Assembly: GCF_009469595.2 (NCBI RefSeq)
Contig: NZ_SSXV01000017.1
Location: 1 to 64,000, forward strand
Reading direction: 5' to 3'
Length of the DNA: 64,000 bases
Source: Thauera sp. 2A1
GTDB lineage: Bacteria; Pseudomonadota; Gammaproteobacteria; Burkholderiales; Rhodocyclaceae
Shown here: positions 1-9,344 of the stretch, piece by piece
Layout: each line of letters opens with the position of its first letter
How positions within the stretch are numbered: position 1 is the stretch's first letter
Notes under the pieces: generated by a model
The model's input: only the letters and a program-made list of their open reading frames with translations
Databases searched by the model: none
Told to the model about the DNA's origin: nothing
Position numbers and translations under genes: made by a program

Positions 1-118
1 CTTGCCGGCGTGAAGCCGCCCGCGCCTGCTTCGCCGCGATCACCTGTTGTTCCTCGACAGCCGGCAGGTCATCGAACAGGCTGGCCGGCGATCCGTTATG
101 ACCTTCGGTCTCGTTCAT
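1..118 (-). CDS. Partial CDS of unknown function, cut by window edge
   Basis: An open frame starts with ATG at 118 and runs off the left edge without a stop, giving 39 complete N-terminal residues (MNETEGHNGSPASLF...). The piece is acidic and polar and shows no domain I recognise. It lies about 60 bases downstream of imuB on the same strand, so it may be the next gene of the lexA-imuA-imuB operon. The usual third gene there is dnaE2, but the opening does not look like the DnaE2 N-terminus (a PHP domain beginning near ...YAELHCLSNFSFLRG), unless it is an extension. No convincing ribosome-binding site is seen. Identity is left open. Confidence 0.45.
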   Translation of the reverse strand, partial: MNETEGHNGSPASLFDDLPAVEEQQVIAAKQARAASRRQ

Positions 119-178
119 GTCTCGGAGCATGCCAGTCCCAGCACAACCTGGCGAGATTGGAGAAAAACTCTCACGCTC

Positions 179-1669
179 TCAGCCGAAATAGCCATGCACA
201 TACCAGGCGCCGGGAGGGTCCAGATCCTCAAAGATCCACCACAGGGCATCATCCGGGCCGCGGGCAAGATAGTAGTCGCGCCGGATGTCGGCCTGATCCC
301 ACCAGCCGCCTTCGATGCGCTCCGGGCCCTCGAGCAGGGTGACGACGCCGGGCGCAAGTGGACGTGGGTCGGGTAGCAACCACAAGGGCCGCTTCGGATG
401 AGCCCGCTTTGCTCCGGCGCTTGCGGTGCGGGTGGGGGATGGCGAGGGCAATGGGGAAGGAAATGGGGAAGGAAATGGCGACGCCGATGGCAATGTCGCT
501 GTTTTCCGGGCCCAGGCGACCTCCGGGCGATGGTCGGCGCGAGTGTCGAGCAGATGGATGGCGTCGGCACCCAGGCGGGCACGCAGGCGATCGAGCAACA
601 GCATGGCGCTGTCCCGCGCCTGCCCGGGGCGGCCGAAAAGATCGTCCGGCTGGGGCGCGAACGCTTGCGGCGCGTCGGCGAGCAGGCGCAGTTCCTCGAC
701 CGGGGCAACGAGTTCCAGGCGGGCGAGATGTTCGCGGGCGAGCAGGACAAGGCGGCTGTCGTCGCGGCAGGGGTCGCCGCTGACGATGGTCACGCGGGTT
801 GCCGGGTGCCGCTCATGGACCAGCTCGAGCACACACTGGTCGACTGCCGCATGGCGACGGGCCAGCCACGCCGCGAGGCCGGCGAACAGCCGCCGGGCAG
901 CGAAGGCGAGCGCCTCGGTCTCGCACACCGGCGCAGGCAGTGCGAGGCGGTGGGCGTACTGCACAGGCGGCTGGAACCAGGGTTGCGGGTCGGGGATGTC
1001 GCCGCGGGCGCGTGACAGGGTCTCGATGACGGCGGTGGCCTGCCTGCGCGCAAGGGCCGCGCGGGGCAGCAGGGCGATTTCGCCGAGCGTTCGCACGCCG
1101 ACGCCGGCGAGCAGTTCCAGGGTCGCAGGGGCCACCCCGGTGCCGTCAGCAAGCACGGTGAGGGGGAGCGAATCGAGATCGGCTTGCCAGCCCGGGAGGA
1201 GCGCGTCGTTCATTCCCGGGCGGGTGCGCGCAAACCAGCGCGCAGCGAGGGGGGTCGGCGCCGTCGCGAGGCTGGCCTGTAGCCCCAGTCGTGCAAGGCC
1301 TTCATGGATTGCGTCAGCGATGGCGCAGGCACCGCCAAAGAGCTTCAGGCTGGACTCGATCTCCAGCAGCACCGCATCCGGCGGGACGAGGCTGATGCGC
1401 GGGCTGTAGGCGCCCGCCCAGCAAGCCACTTCGGCCAGGGTCTCGGTCTCCAGCGCCGGTGTGCGTGCCTGCAACTGCAGCGCCGGTGCGATGGCCAGCG
1501 CTGCGGCGACACCCTGACCAGGCTCGACACCCAGCGCGCGGGCCTGGGGGCTCGTCGCGATCACGCACGGGTGCGGGTGACCAGCCACAACCGCGAGCGG
1601 AGCATCGATCCCGCTCCGGGTGTAGACCTGCAGGGGCAGCTCGGGCAGCAGCAGGGCGAGCCACAGCAT
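179..1669 (-). CDS. imuB: ImuB, Y-family DNA polymerase-like protein of the SOS mutasome
   Basis: 496 aa. ImuB is a catalytically degenerate Y-family polymerase that links DnaE2 and the sliding clamp during SOS mutagenesis. The N-terminus (LWLALLLPELPLQ) sits where active Y-family enzymes have the IDMDAFYA metal-binding motif; the key Asp is missing, as is usual for ImuB. A helix-hairpin-helix-like segment (VAPATLELLAGVGVRTLGEIALLP) lies near residues 175-205, and the C-terminus ends in the typical WYVHGYFG. A low-complexity Pro/Ser linker around residues 395-412 is encoded by a 12-bp tandem repeat. It starts 3 bases after the imuA stop, so the two are very likely translationally coupled and under LexA control. 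Confidence 0.9.
   Translation of the reverse strand: MLWLALLLPELPLQVYTRSGIDAPLAVVAGHPHPCVIATSPQARALGVEPGQGVAAALAIAPALQLQARTPALETETLAEVACWAGAYSPRISLVPPDAVLLEIESSLKLFGGACAIADAIHEGLARLGLQASLATAPTPLAARWFARTRPGMNDALLPGWQADLDSLPLTVLADGTGVAPATLELLAGVGVRTLGEIALLPRAALARRQATAVIETLSRARGDIPDPQPWFQPPVQYAHRLALPAPVCETEALAFAARRLFAGLAAWLARRHAAVDQCVLELVHERHPATRVTIVSGDPCRDDSRLVLLAREHLARLELVAPVEELRLLADAPQAFAPQPDDLFGRPGQARDSAMLLLDRLRARLGADAIHLLDTRADHRPEVAWARKTATLPSASPFPSPFPSPLPSPSPTRTASAGAKRAHPKRPLWLLPDPRPLAPGVVTLLEGPERIEGGWWDQADIRRDYYLARGPDDALWWIFEDLDPPGAWYVHGYFG
438..485. repeat. 12-bp tandem repeat (about 4 copies) inside imuB
   Basis: Four consecutive 12-bp units related to aatggggaagga; the middle two (450-461 and 462-473) are identical. 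On the coding strand they encode a Pro-Ser-rich linker (SPFPSPFPSPLPSPSP). Copy-number change would be in frame and only alter linker length. Confidence 0.8.
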
Positions 1670-1672
1670 GGC

Positions 1673-2410
1673 TCAACTCACGAGTTGCAGCGGCGCAGGT
1701 CTTGAAGAAGGGGCCTCGCCGATCGCGTTGCAAGCGATCAGTTCGGTGTCGTCCGCCTGCAGGCGGCGCACGGGCAGGTGCAGGGCCCTGGATGCGGGCG
1801 GCCCCCGCCGCTTCAGGATGCTGATCTGCAGCGTCTCGCCTGCGCCGGCAAGGATCAGCCGTAGCGGTGCCGGTGAGGCCTGGCGTGCGGCTGCGCGCGG
1901 ACGGAACAGGAACAGGGGCGTGGCCGCCTCTTCGGCCGCGAGCTGGAGCCGGCGCAGGCCGGCGGTGTCGATGTGCTGCAACCAGGCGAGGACGGCCGAA
2001 CAGCCTCCCGAGGCAAGGGCCTGGCGGGTTGCCCAGAGCGCGCGGGTCGCATCGGGCCGGATCAGCAACAGACGGGAAAGCGGCACCCCCGCCGCCGCCA
2101 GGGCCGGCGCATAAGGCAGGAAGGGCGGGGACACCCAGGCGAACCAGCGCTCGAACGGCGGGCGACTCAGCACCGGCAGCAGCAGCGACAGCTCGCCCAC
2201 GCCGGGATGGTCGACCAGCAGTTCGATCAGCGCGTCCGCCGGCCAGCCGCCGCCGGGCAGCTCGGCGTCCAGCGCGTCGAAGCCGCTGGAAAGCACCGGC
2301 CCTTTGCCATGAGCCAGTCGGCTGGCCTGCCACACCGAGCCGGGCGGCAAAGCCGCGAGGGTGCTGCGCAGTTCTGCTGCGGAGGAAAGGGCGGTGGCTG
2401 CAGCGCTCAT
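1673..2410 (-). CDS. imuA: ImuA, RecA/SulA-like SOS mutagenesis protein
   Basis: 245 aa, RecA-like fold protein that accompanies ImuB and DnaE2 in bacterial mutasome operons. The N-terminal third (GKGPVLSSGFDALDAELPGGGWP) matches the ImuA/SulA family opening, and the C-terminus ends in the short basic/hydrophobic tail typical of the family. The start at 2410 is chosen over an upstream ATG because GGGGAGGT lies just before it. It sits 46 bases downstream of lexA and 3 bases upstream of imuB on the same strand, so all three genes should be read from the LexA-controlled promoter. No separate SOS box is visible in the lexA-imuA gap. Confidence 0.87.
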   Translation of the reverse strand: MSAAATALSSAAELRSTLAALPPGSVWQASRLAHGKGPVLSSGFDALDAELPGGGWPADALIELLVDHPGVGELSLLLPVLSRPPFERWFAWVSPPFLPYAPALAAAGVPLSRLLLIRPDATRALWATRQALASGGCSAVLAWLQHIDTAGLRRLQLAAEEAATPLFLFRPRAAARQASPAPLRLILAGAGETLQISILKRRGPPASRALHLPVRRLQADDTELIACNAIGEAPSSRPAPLQLVS

Positions 2411-2456
2411 AGTGACCTCCCCGGCCATGTGCCGCCGGGGCAAATCCTTGCCGGGT

Positions 2457-3065
2457 TCAGTGATCCTTGCGGATCAGGCCGACCATCACCCCTTCGATCA
2501 CCAGCGGCTCGCGGCGGGTATCGACGACGATGGGCTGGAAATCCGGGTTCGCCGGCAGCAGCTCGACCAGCGGGCCCTTGCGCTGCAAGGTCTTCACGGT
2601 GACGTCATCGTCGACCCGGGCGACCACGATCTGGCCGTTGCGCGCTTCGGCGCTGCGGTGAACGGCGATCAGATCGCCGTCGAGGATACCGGCGTCGCGC
2701 ATGCTCAGGCCGCGTACCCGCAGCAGGTAGTCGGCACGCGGCGAGAAGAGCGAAGGATCGAGCTGGTAACGTGCCTCGACATGCTCGGCGGCAAGAATGG
2801 GGCTGCCGGCAGCGACGCGGCCGACCAGCGGCAGGCCGAGCGCCTCGGCGAGGCGAATGCCGCGCGCGCGGCCTTCCTCGAGCAGGATCGCGCCCTTGGC
2901 GGCAAGCGCGCGCAGGTGGGTTTCGGCAGCATTGGGCGAACGGAAGCCGAAGGCCGAGCAGACTTCTGCGCGGGTCGGAGGACGGCCTTCGGCCTCGACG
3001 GTGTCGCGGATGAAGTCGAGGATTTCCTGCTGGCGTGTGGTCAGGCTGTCGCTGCGGGGTGGCAT
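2457..3065 (-). CDS. lexA: LexA, SOS response transcriptional repressor and self-cleaving protease
   Basis: 202 aa, the same length as E. coli LexA. The N-terminal winged helix (residues 1-70) binds SOS boxes. The cleavage site is Ala86-Gly87 in VAAGSPI, and the catalytic dyad is Ser121 (GLSMRDAGI) and Lys158 (VTVKTLQ), all correctly spaced. RecA filaments trigger autocleavage and so derepression. The start is the ATG at 3065 ([16 protein letters not shown]); an in-frame upstream extension would run back across the operator. A perfect CTGT-N8-ACAG box lies 18 bases before the start, indicating autoregulation. It is the first gene of lexA-imuA-imuB. Confidence 0.96.
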   Translation of the reverse strand: MPPRSDSLTTRQQEILDFIRDTVEAEGRPPTRAEVCSAFGFRSPNAAETHLRALAAKGAILLEEGRARGIRLAEALGLPLVGRVAAGSPILAAEHVEARYQLDPSLFSPRADYLLRVRGLSMRDAGILDGDLIAVHRSAEARNGQIVVARVDDDVTVKTLQRKGPLVELLPANPDFQPIVVDTRREPLVIEGVMVGLIRKDH

Positions 3066-3083
3066 GGCGGTCTCCGATGGGTG

Positions 3084-3099
3084 CTGTAATTTTAAACAG
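3084..3099 (-). promoter_or_regulatory. LexA operator (SOS box)
   Basis: On the minus strand the sequence reads CTGTTTAAAATTACAG, a perfect CTGT-N8-ACAG palindrome with an AT-rich centre, just upstream of lexA. This is the beta/gammaproteobacterial SOS box consensus, and its place predicts autorepression of lexA and SOS induction of imuA and imuB. Confidence 0.93.
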
Positions 3100-3150
3100 T
3101 CTTCAGCGTGGAGCAAGCCCTGCTGGTGATTTTGGCGGTGCAGTACCCTG

Positions 3151-4149
3151 TCAGGGCAGCAACACCGCCGCCCCTTGCAACTCGCCGTGGCGCAGACGCT
3201 GGAGCGCGAGGTTGGCGTCGACGAGCGGAAAGCGGGTGACTTCGGTGCGCACCGGCACCTGCGAGGCCAGGGCGAGGAATTCGTCGCCGTCGCGGCGGGT
3301 CAGGTTGGCCACCGACACGATGCGGCGCTCGCCCCACAGGATGCGGTAGGGGAAAGCCGGGATGTCGCTCATGTGGATGCCGGCGCACACCACCGTCCCG
3401 CCCTTGGCCATCGCTTGCAGCGCGGCAGGGACCAGCTCGCCGGCCGGCGCGAAGATCAGCGCGGCGTCGAGCGGCACCGGCGGCGTTTCGTCCGAGGCAC
3501 CGACCCAGCTCGCGCCGAGCTGACGGGCGAAAGCCTGGCTTGCCGTGTCGCCGTGCCGGGTGAAGGCGAGCACTTCGCGCTGCTGCCAGACGGCCACCTG
3601 GGCGATGATGTGGGCGGCCGCGCCGAAGCCGTAGATGCCCAGGCGGCGGGCGTTGCCCGCCATCACGAGGGCGCGGTAGCCGATCAGGCCGGCGCACAGC
3701 AGCGGCGCGGCTTCCGCGGCATCGATGGCATCGGGCAGCGGGAAGCAGTAGCGCGCATCGGCGACGGTGTATTCGGCATAGCCGCCATGGATCTGGTAGC
3801 CGGTGAAGCGGGCGTGGTCGCACAGGTTTTCACGCTGGCTGGCGCAGAAGTCGCAGGTACCGCAGGTCCAGCCAAGCCAGGGCACGCCCATGCGCTGTCC
3901 GACGCGTACGCCGGCCACACCGCTGCCGGTGGCCACGACGCGACCGACGATCTCATGGCCGGGAACCATCGGCAGCACCGGGTCGGGCAACTCGCCGTCG
4001 ATCAGGTGCAGGTCGGTGCGGCATACGCCGCAGGCTTCCACCCGCAACAGGAGCTGGCCTCGTGCAGGTGACGGCACCGGCAGTTCGGCCATGCGCAGTG
4101 CCTGGCCGGTACGTTCGAACAGCATGGCACGCATGGTCCTGGGCGACAT
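3151..4149 (-). CDS. Zinc-dependent alcohol dehydrogenase (MDR family)
   Basis: 332 aa. It should oxidise alcohols or reduce aldehydes with NAD(P). The catalytic zinc ligands Cys40 (ACGVCRTD) and His65 (PGHE) are present, and the structural zinc lobe has Cys96, Cys99, Cys102 and Cys110 (CGTCDFC...C). A Rossmann segment ([10 protein letters not shown]) follows near residue 170. The start at 4149 is chosen because AGGAG lies 7 bases upstream; a longer in-frame opening lacks family similarity. It is divergent from bcp and apparently single. Substrate cannot be told from sequence. Confidence 0.88.
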   Translation of the reverse strand: MSPRTMRAMLFERTGQALRMAELPVPSPARGQLLLRVEACGVCRTDLHLIDGELPDPVLPMVPGHEIVGRVVATGSGVAGVRVGQRMGVPWLGWTCGTCDFCASQRENLCDHARFTGYQIHGGYAEYTVADARYCFPLPDAIDAAEAAPLLCAGLIGYRALVMAGNARRLGIYGFGAAAHIIAQVAVWQQREVLAFTRHGDTASQAFARQLGASWVGASDETPPVPLDAALIFAPAGELVPAALQAMAKGGTVVCAGIHMSDIPAFPYRILWGERRIVSVANLTRRDGDEFLALASQVPVRTEVTRFPLVDANLALQRLRHGELQGAAVLLP

Positions 4150-4359
4150 CCCGCATCTCCTTTGCTTGCGTTCATGATGCGCTGCGACTTGAGCCGGCGG
4201 CGCATCTGGGCTATTGATTCTCATGTGCCGCCCGCGATCGCATGGGCGTCCTCGATCCGGGAGAAAGCCGAATTGATCATTCCTCCCCAACCTGCCGCCG
4301 GCTCCGGTAGAGTTCGACCGAGCACTCGGCTAGAATCCGCCACACGTCAGGGAGAGCCC

Positions 4360-4842
4360 ATGCTGCAAAGCGGAGACCTTGCACCCTCGTTTTCCTTGCC
4401 GGACGCGGACATGGAGATTTTCGATCTCGCTTGCACGCGCGGCAAGCAGCACGTGGTTCTCTACTTTTACCCACGCGACAACACGCCCGGATGCACGCTT
4501 CAGGCCGCGGACTTCAGCGACCATGAAGATGAATTCGCCCGCCACGGCTGCATCGTGGTCGGCGTCAGTCCCGACGATTGCCTCACGCACGCCGAATTCC
4601 GCGACCATCAGGGACTTTCGGTCCGTCTGCTCTCCGATGCCGACACCGAAGTGTGCCGGCTCTACGGCGTGTGGCAACAGAAGGAAGTCGACGGTGTGAA
4701 GAAGATGTGCGTGCGGCGATCGACCTTCGTCATCGACAAGCAGGGGAAGATCCGCCACGCGCTGTACGACGTGACGCCCCGTGGGCATGCAGCCGCGGTA
4801 TTCGAACTGGTCAAGAAACTGGAATCACACAATGCAAGCTGA
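4360..4842 (+). CDS. bcp: Bcp/PrxQ-type thioredoxin-dependent peroxiredoxin
   Basis: 160 aa. Reduces hydrogen and organic peroxides in the cytoplasm. The peroxidatic Cys45 lies in the family motif YPRDNTPGCT. The resolving Cys found five residues later in E. coli Bcp is replaced by Ala50, so this is either a 1-Cys enzyme or one using another of its cysteines (HGC, DDC, EVC, KMC). The start ATG at 4360 follows AGGGAGAGCCC. The gene end overlaps the slyD start by 11 bases, suggesting coupled translation. Confidence 0.92.
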   Translation: MLQSGDLAPSFSLPDADMEIFDLACTRGKQHVVLYFYPRDNTPGCTLQAADFSDHEDEFARHGCIVVGVSPDDCLTHAEFRDHQGLSVRLLSDADTEVCRLYGVWQQKEVDGVKKMCVRRSTFVIDKQGKIRHALYDVTPRGHAAAVFELVKKLESHNAS

Positions 4843-5317
4843 AATCGTCAAGAACACCGTGGTGACGCTGAACTACACGGTGCGCGACCCTGATGGCGCC
4901 GTCATCGACGACGGTCACCACCCTCTTGTCTACCTGCACGGCGGCTACGACGGCATCTTCCCTAAGCTGGAGGAAACGCTGCACGGCAAGCACCAGGGCG
5001 ACACGCTGCAGGTCAAGCTGCTGCCTGACGATGCTTTCGGCGAATACGACGAATCCCTGATCATGATCGAGGACGCCAAGCTGTTCCCGGAGAACATCGA
5101 GGTCGGCATGAGCTTCGAGCGCGTGTCCGATGACGGGGCCGAGGAACTGATCTACCGCGTGACCGACATCGCCGACGGCAAGGTCGTCGTCGACGGCAAT
5201 CATCCGCTGGCTGGTGTGTCGCTGGTGTTCGACATCACCGTCGCCGAAGTGCGCAAGGCGACGGCAGAGGAGATCAGCCACGGCCACGTTCACGGAGCGG
5301 GCGGCCACCATCACTGA
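4832..5317 (+). CDS. slyD: SlyD-type FKBP peptidyl-prolyl cis-trans isomerase
   Basis: 161 aa. Combines prolyl isomerase and chaperone functions. The FKBP core is split by an IF insert domain (roughly residues 65-130), and the C-terminus is His-rich (HGHVHGAGGHHH), which in SlyD proteins binds nickel and other metals. Motifs include LNYTVRDPDG near the start and LPDDAFGEYDE. The start at 4832 lies inside the last codons of bcp. Probably co-transcribed with bcp as a small protein-quality and oxidative-stress unit. Confidence 0.92.
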   Translation: MQAEIVKNTVVTLNYTVRDPDGAVIDDGHHPLVYLHGGYDGIFPKLEETLHGKHQGDTLQVKLLPDDAFGEYDESLIMIEDAKLFPENIEVGMSFERVSDDGAEELIYRVTDIADGKVVVDGNHPLAGVSLVFDITVAEVRKATAEEISHGHVHGAGGHHH

Positions 5318-5439
5318 TCGCTGGCGGGCCGTTCCGTGCGGCCCCGATGCGCAACCCGGAAGGGGCATGACCTGAGGCAGACCGGAGCGGTTTCCGGCTG
5401 CCTCTCGTCGTTTTGTCTTCCCGCATCGCTGCGACGACC

Positions 5440-7530
5440 ATGAGCTTCGATCCACCGACCAAGCCTGCCTCTCACTCAACGGACCAGCCGGTGCCGCTGC
5501 TCGAAGTCACCGGCCTGAGGGTGGCCATCGACACGCCGCGCGGCACGATCCGTCCCGTCGACGGCGTCGATCTGTCGCTCGCCGCCGGTGAAACCTTCGC
5601 CCTGTTGGGCGAGTCCGGCTGTGGGAAGTCGATGACGGCGCTGGCGCTTGCCAGGCTGCTGCCCGATGCCGGTCGCGTCGAGCATGGCGGAGTGCGACTG
5701 GGCGGGACCGATCTGTTGCGACTGCCGGAAGCGGCAATGCGCCAGGTGCGGGGCGGGCGCATCGGCATGATCTTCCAGGAGCCGGGGACCAGCCTGAACC
5801 CGGTCATGACGGTCGGCGAGCAGATCGGCGAAGTCCTGCTGCAGCATCGGAAGGACGATGAGCGCGCGGCCGCGGTGAAGCTGCTTGAAAGCGTGGGCAT
5901 CCCCGATGCGGCGCGACGGCTGAACGACTACCCTTTCCAGTTCTCCGGCGGCATGAAGCAGCGGGTGATGATCGCGATGGCCCTTGCCGGCTGCCCCGAG
6001 CTGCTGATCGCCGACGAGCCCACCACGGCGCTCGACGTCACGATCCAGGCCCAGGTGCTGGACTTGCTGGCGCACATCCAGGCAGAGCGCGCCATGGGCA
6101 TGCTGCTGATCACGCACGATCTCGGCGTGGTGGCGCGCATGGCGCACCGGGTCGGTGTGATGTACGCAGGCGAGGTGGTGGAGACGGGGCCGCGCGAGGC
6201 CTTCTTCGCGATGCCGCTGCATCCGTATTCGCGCAAGCTGTTCGCGGCCCTGCCGAGTGCCGCGCACCGCGGCCGCGTGCTCGATGCCCCGCTCGGCAGC
6301 GTGCCGCCGCTGGACCGCGCGTTCGTGGGTTGCCGCTTTGCGGAGCGCTGCCCGGCCGCCTTTGATCGCTGCGACGACGAGGCCCCCGGCTGGCATCGTG
6401 TCGGCGCCCAATCGGTGCGCTGCCATCTTTACGAAGGCGTTCAGGTCCCACGCCCGTTTGAACGTGTCGCCGCCGGTCGGATCGAGGGAGCCTCCCCGCG
6501 GCAGTCCGGCGCTACGGTGCTCGAGGTGCGCGGTCTCACGGTGCATTTCCCGGTGCGCAAGGGCTTGTTGCGCCGTGTCGTCGGCCACGTACGGGCGGTC
6601 GATGGGGTGGACCTGAGCCTCGCTGCCGGTCGCACGCTGGCGCTCGTCGGCGAGTCTGGCTGCGGCAAGACGACCGTCGGCAAGGCCTTGCTGCAGCTCG
6701 TGCCGCCCACGGCGGGTAGCGTGCAGCTCGATGGCGTCGACATGGTGGGGCAGGGCGGCAATGCTTTGCAGGGCATGCGCCGCGCGGTGCAGATGGTGTT
6801 CCAGGATCCGTTTGCCTCGCTCAATCCGCGCATGCGCGTGGGCGAGATCATCGAGGAGGGCATGGCCAGCCTCGGCGTGGAGCCCGACCCGGCGGCACGA
6901 CGTCGCGCCGCGGACACGCTGCTCGAGCGCATCGGCCTTTCGCCTGCAATGCGCTGGCGATATCCGCACGAGTTCTCCGGCGGCCAGCGCCAGCGCATCG
7001 CGATTGCGCGGGCGCTGGCAGTGTCGCCGCGCCTCATCGTCTGCGACGAGCCCACGAGCGCGCTCGACGTCTCGGTACAGGCGCAGTTGCTGAACCTGAT
7101 GCGGGAACTGCAGCGCGAGCGCGGACTGGCCTATCTGTTCATCACCCACAATCTGGCGGTGGTCGAATACCTCGCTGACGAGGTGGCGGTGATGTACCTC
7201 GGGCGCATCGTCGAGCAGGGACCGGTGGAGCGCATGCTGTCGGCACCGGCGCATCCTTACACCCGGGCTTTGCTGGACGCCGTGCCGGAAATCGACGGCG
7301 CCGGGGGGGGACCGTCAGGAGCAATGAATGCGGACAGGGGCGGCGCCACCGCCGTGCAGCCGGCACAGGCTGCGGTGGTCGATGTGCCCTCGCCCCTGGA
7401 TCCGCCCGCCGGATGTCATTTCCATCCGCGTTGCCCGCACGCGAGCGACATCTGCCGGTTGACCTATCCGCGTGAAACCGAACTCGGCGGCGGGCACGTG
7501 GTGCGCTGCCACTGGCCGCAAGGGCGCTGA
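5440..7530 (+). CDS. Fused two-domain ABC transporter ATPase, dipeptide/oligopeptide type (DppD-DppF/YejF-like)
   Basis: 696 aa with two full ABC cassettes in one chain. Cassette 1 (about residues 15-270) has Walker A GESGCGKS, signature FSGGMKQR and Walker [13 protein letters not shown]; cassette 2 (about 365-610) has [16 protein letters not shown] and [12 protein letters not shown]. Each ends with the oligopeptide-transporter C-terminal segment with paired cysteines ([29 protein letters not shown]). It would energise import of peptides or nickel-like substrates. No permease or binding protein gene is adjacent, so partners must be elsewhere. ATG at 5440 is preferred to an in-frame TTG at 5413; neither has a clear ribosome-binding site. 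Confidence 0.9.
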   Translation: MSFDPPTKPASHSTDQPVPLLEVTGLRVAIDTPRGTIRPVDGVDLSLAAGETFALLGESGCGKSMTALALARLLPDAGRVEHGGVRLGGTDLLRLPEAAMRQVRGGRIGMIFQEPGTSLNPVMTVGEQIGEVLLQHRKDDERAAAVKLLESVGIPDAARRLNDYPFQFSGGMKQRVMIAMALAGCPELLIADEPTTALDVTIQAQVLDLLAHIQAERAMGMLLITHDLGVVARMAHRVGVMYAGEVVETGPREAFFAMPLHPYSRKLFAALPSAAHRGRVLDAPLGSVPPLDRAFVGCRFAERCPAAFDRCDDEAPGWHRVGAQSVRCHLYEGVQVPRPFERVAAGRIEGASPRQSGATVLEVRGLTVHFPVRKGLLRRVVGHVRAVDGVDLSLAAGRTLALVGESGCGKTTVGKALLQLVPPTAGSVQLDGVDMVGQGGNALQGMRRAVQMVFQDPFASLNPRMRVGEIIEEGMASLGVEPDPAARRRAADTLLERIGLSPAMRWRYPHEFSGGQRQRIAIARALAVSPRLIVCDEPTSALDVSVQAQLLNLMRELQRERGLAYLFITHNLAVVEYLADEVAVMYLGRIVEQGPVERMLSAPAHPYTRALLDAVPEIDGAGGGPSGAMNADRGGATAVQPAQAAVVDVPSPLDPPAGCHFHPRCPHASDICRLTYPRETELGGGHVVRCHWPQGR

Positions 7531-7614
7531 CGAAACAGCATGTTCGGCCAGGCCTGCCAGGCGTCAAGGAGGGACTGCGCAGCGCAACCAGGCGGGCAGC
7601 GCCCGCCCGGACTT

Positions 7615-9264
7615 TCAGCGGGAAGACTTGGCGGGCTTGTTTTTCGGTGCGGGTGCCGCGCCCTTCTTCTGCGCCGGCGCAGCGCTCTTCGCGCTTGAAC
7701 TTGCTGCCGGAGCGGCGCTTTTCGAGGTGGACCTGGCCGCCCTGGGCTGTGCCGCGGCGGCCGGAGACGACGCCTTGGCTCCCTGTCGCGCTGTACGACC
7801 GGCAGGTTCTGCGCGGCCCTTGGCCGCTGCCTGGCTGCCAGCGTGCTTGCCCTTCACCTCCTTCACGATCTTGCCCGGCTTCTCGCGCGTCGACGTCCGC
7901 TTCGCTTCCTCCTGGCGCCCCGCGCTGGCCCGACCGAGTCGCGGCGAAGAGAGCCCGATGGATGGCTCCTTTTCGCCTTTGAAGCGCAATTGCGGGTCGC
8001 GGCCTGAGGAATTGGCAGGAGCGTCCGCACTGCCGCTGAGCTTCAAGCCCTGCTGTCGCGCCACGACCCCGGCAAAGGGCAGCAGGCGGCTGGCCTCGAG
8101 CGCACCGGACGGGTCGATGCCGTCCGGCACGAGCAGGGACTGGCCCGCCGAAACGCCGCCCTGCGCGCCCAGCCCGTTGAGCTGGCGCAACTGGGCGATC
8201 GTCAGGCCGTATTGCTCTGCGATGGTGTCGAGCTTCTCTCCGGGTTCAACGGTATGCGTGCGCCAGGCCGAGCCGCTGCGCAGGGTTTCGGCGAGGCGTG
8301 CCTCGAAACGGCCGGCGCGGTCGGCGGGGACGACGAAGGTGTGCCCGGGGGTCGTGATCGCGGGGCGATTGAAGCCCGGGTTCAGCGCTAGGAATTCATC
8401 GAGCGGCATGTCGGCGTGACGTGCCGCGGTGCCAAGATCGATGCCGGGCGGGGCGCTGACGGTGACGAACTGCATCTCGTTGGCCACATAAGGCAGTTCG
8501 ATGTGGAACAGCTCCGGCTGGCTGACGATGTTCTTGATTGCCTGCAGCTTGGGGACGTAGTTGCGCGTCTCTTCAGGCATGCGCAGGGCAGAATATTCGC
8601 CCGGCTTGCCCTCGTCGAGATTGCGTTGCAGCGCACGCTTGACGGCGCCTTCGCCCCAGTTGTAGGAGGCCAGCGCCAGATGCCAGTCACCATGCATCTC
8701 GTAGATCGTCTGCAGGTAGTCGAGCGCGGCATTGGTCGATGTGATGACGTTGCGGCGCTCGTCCACCCAGTTGTCCTGGGTCAGGTTGTAGTGCTTGCCG
8801 GTGGAGGGGATGAACTGCCACAGGCCGGACGCGTGCGCGCGCGAATAGGCCAGTGGGTTGTAGCTGCTTTCCACCATCGGCAGCAGCGCCAGCTCGGTGG
8901 GCATCCCGCGGCGCTCGAGCTCGTCGACGATGTAGTAGAGGTAGCGCCCGCCGCGCGCAAAGACCTGCTTCAGGAAACCCGGCCGGTTCAGATAGAAGAG
9001 CTGCTGCTCCGCCACCAGCGGGCTGTCCAGATCGGGCATCCCAAAGCCGCGGCGGATGCGGTCCCAGATGTCGTTGGCGTCCCGCGTCAGGTCGAGGGTC
9101 AGGACTCGCGGGCCGTCGCCGCCGGACAGCGCTGCTCTCGTCGCCGGCAGCGGATCGCCGGTCGCCGGGCCGCGTGCGAAGGCGGGCGAGGCCAGGGCGA
9201 CGGCGGCCAGCGCGAGGGGTAGGAGCAGCGCTGCGAATCGCCGCGGTGTAAAGCGTGTAGCCAT
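7615..9264 (-). CDS. mltD: MltD, membrane-bound lytic murein transglycosylase with LysM
   Basis: 549 aa. Cleaves peptidoglycan glycan strands with formation of 1,6-anhydro ends. A signal peptide (residues 1-30, ending ASPAFARG) is followed by an SLT goose-lysozyme-like domain (about 85-250) with catalytic Glu in MVESSYNP and the conserved ASGLWQFIPSTGK. A degenerate LysM-like segment and one good LysM (HTVEPGEKLDTIAEQYGL, near residue 330) follow. The last roughly 120 residues are low-complexity, rich in Ala, Lys, Ser and Pro, longer and more basic than in typical MltD. ATG at 9264 is preferred to an upstream TTG. Convergent with the ABC ATPase gene. Confidence 0.92.
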   Translation of the reverse strand: MATRFTPRRFAALLLPLALAAVALASPAFARGPATGDPLPATRAALSGGDGPRVLTLDLTRDANDIWDRIRRGFGMPDLDSPLVAEQQLFYLNRPGFLKQVFARGGRYLYYIVDELERRGMPTELALLPMVESSYNPLAYSRAHASGLWQFIPSTGKHYNLTQDNWVDERRNVITSTNAALDYLQTIYEMHGDWHLALASYNWGEGAVKRALQRNLDEGKPGEYSALRMPEETRNYVPKLQAIKNIVSQPELFHIELPYVANEMQFVTVSAPPGIDLGTAARHADMPLDEFLALNPGFNRPAITTPGHTFVVPADRAGRFEARLAETLRSGSAWRTHTVEPGEKLDTIAEQYGLTIAQLRQLNGLGAQGGVSAGQSLLVPDGIDPSGALEASRLLPFAGVVARQQGLKLSGSADAPANSSGRDPQLRFKGEKEPSIGLSSPRLGRASAGRQEEAKRTSTREKPGKIVKEVKGKHAGSQAAAKGRAEPAGRTARQGAKASSPAAAAQPRAARSTSKSAAPAASSSAKSAAPAQKKGAAPAPKNKPAKSSR

Positions 9265-9344
9265 GGACGGAAGTCCGCTGGAGCCTGGCAGCAAAGCGCG
9301 CAAGTCTAGCCAGCGGGTCCGGGTGCGTCAAAAGAAAATTGCGT

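Noticed and set aside
4150..4359. Promoter for bcp using TAGAAT (4331-4336) and TTCGAC (4313-4318)
   Set aside because: The spacing of 12 bases is too short for a sigma-70 promoter; nothing better is visible in this gap.
5476..7254. Long open frame antisense to the ABC ATPase
   Set aside because: Shadow frame; the sense strand holds two full ABC cassettes.
7591..7607. GC-rich 7-bp hairpin between the ABC ATPase and mltD
   Set aside because: There is no T-tract on either side and the stem is short, so I do not call it a terminator.
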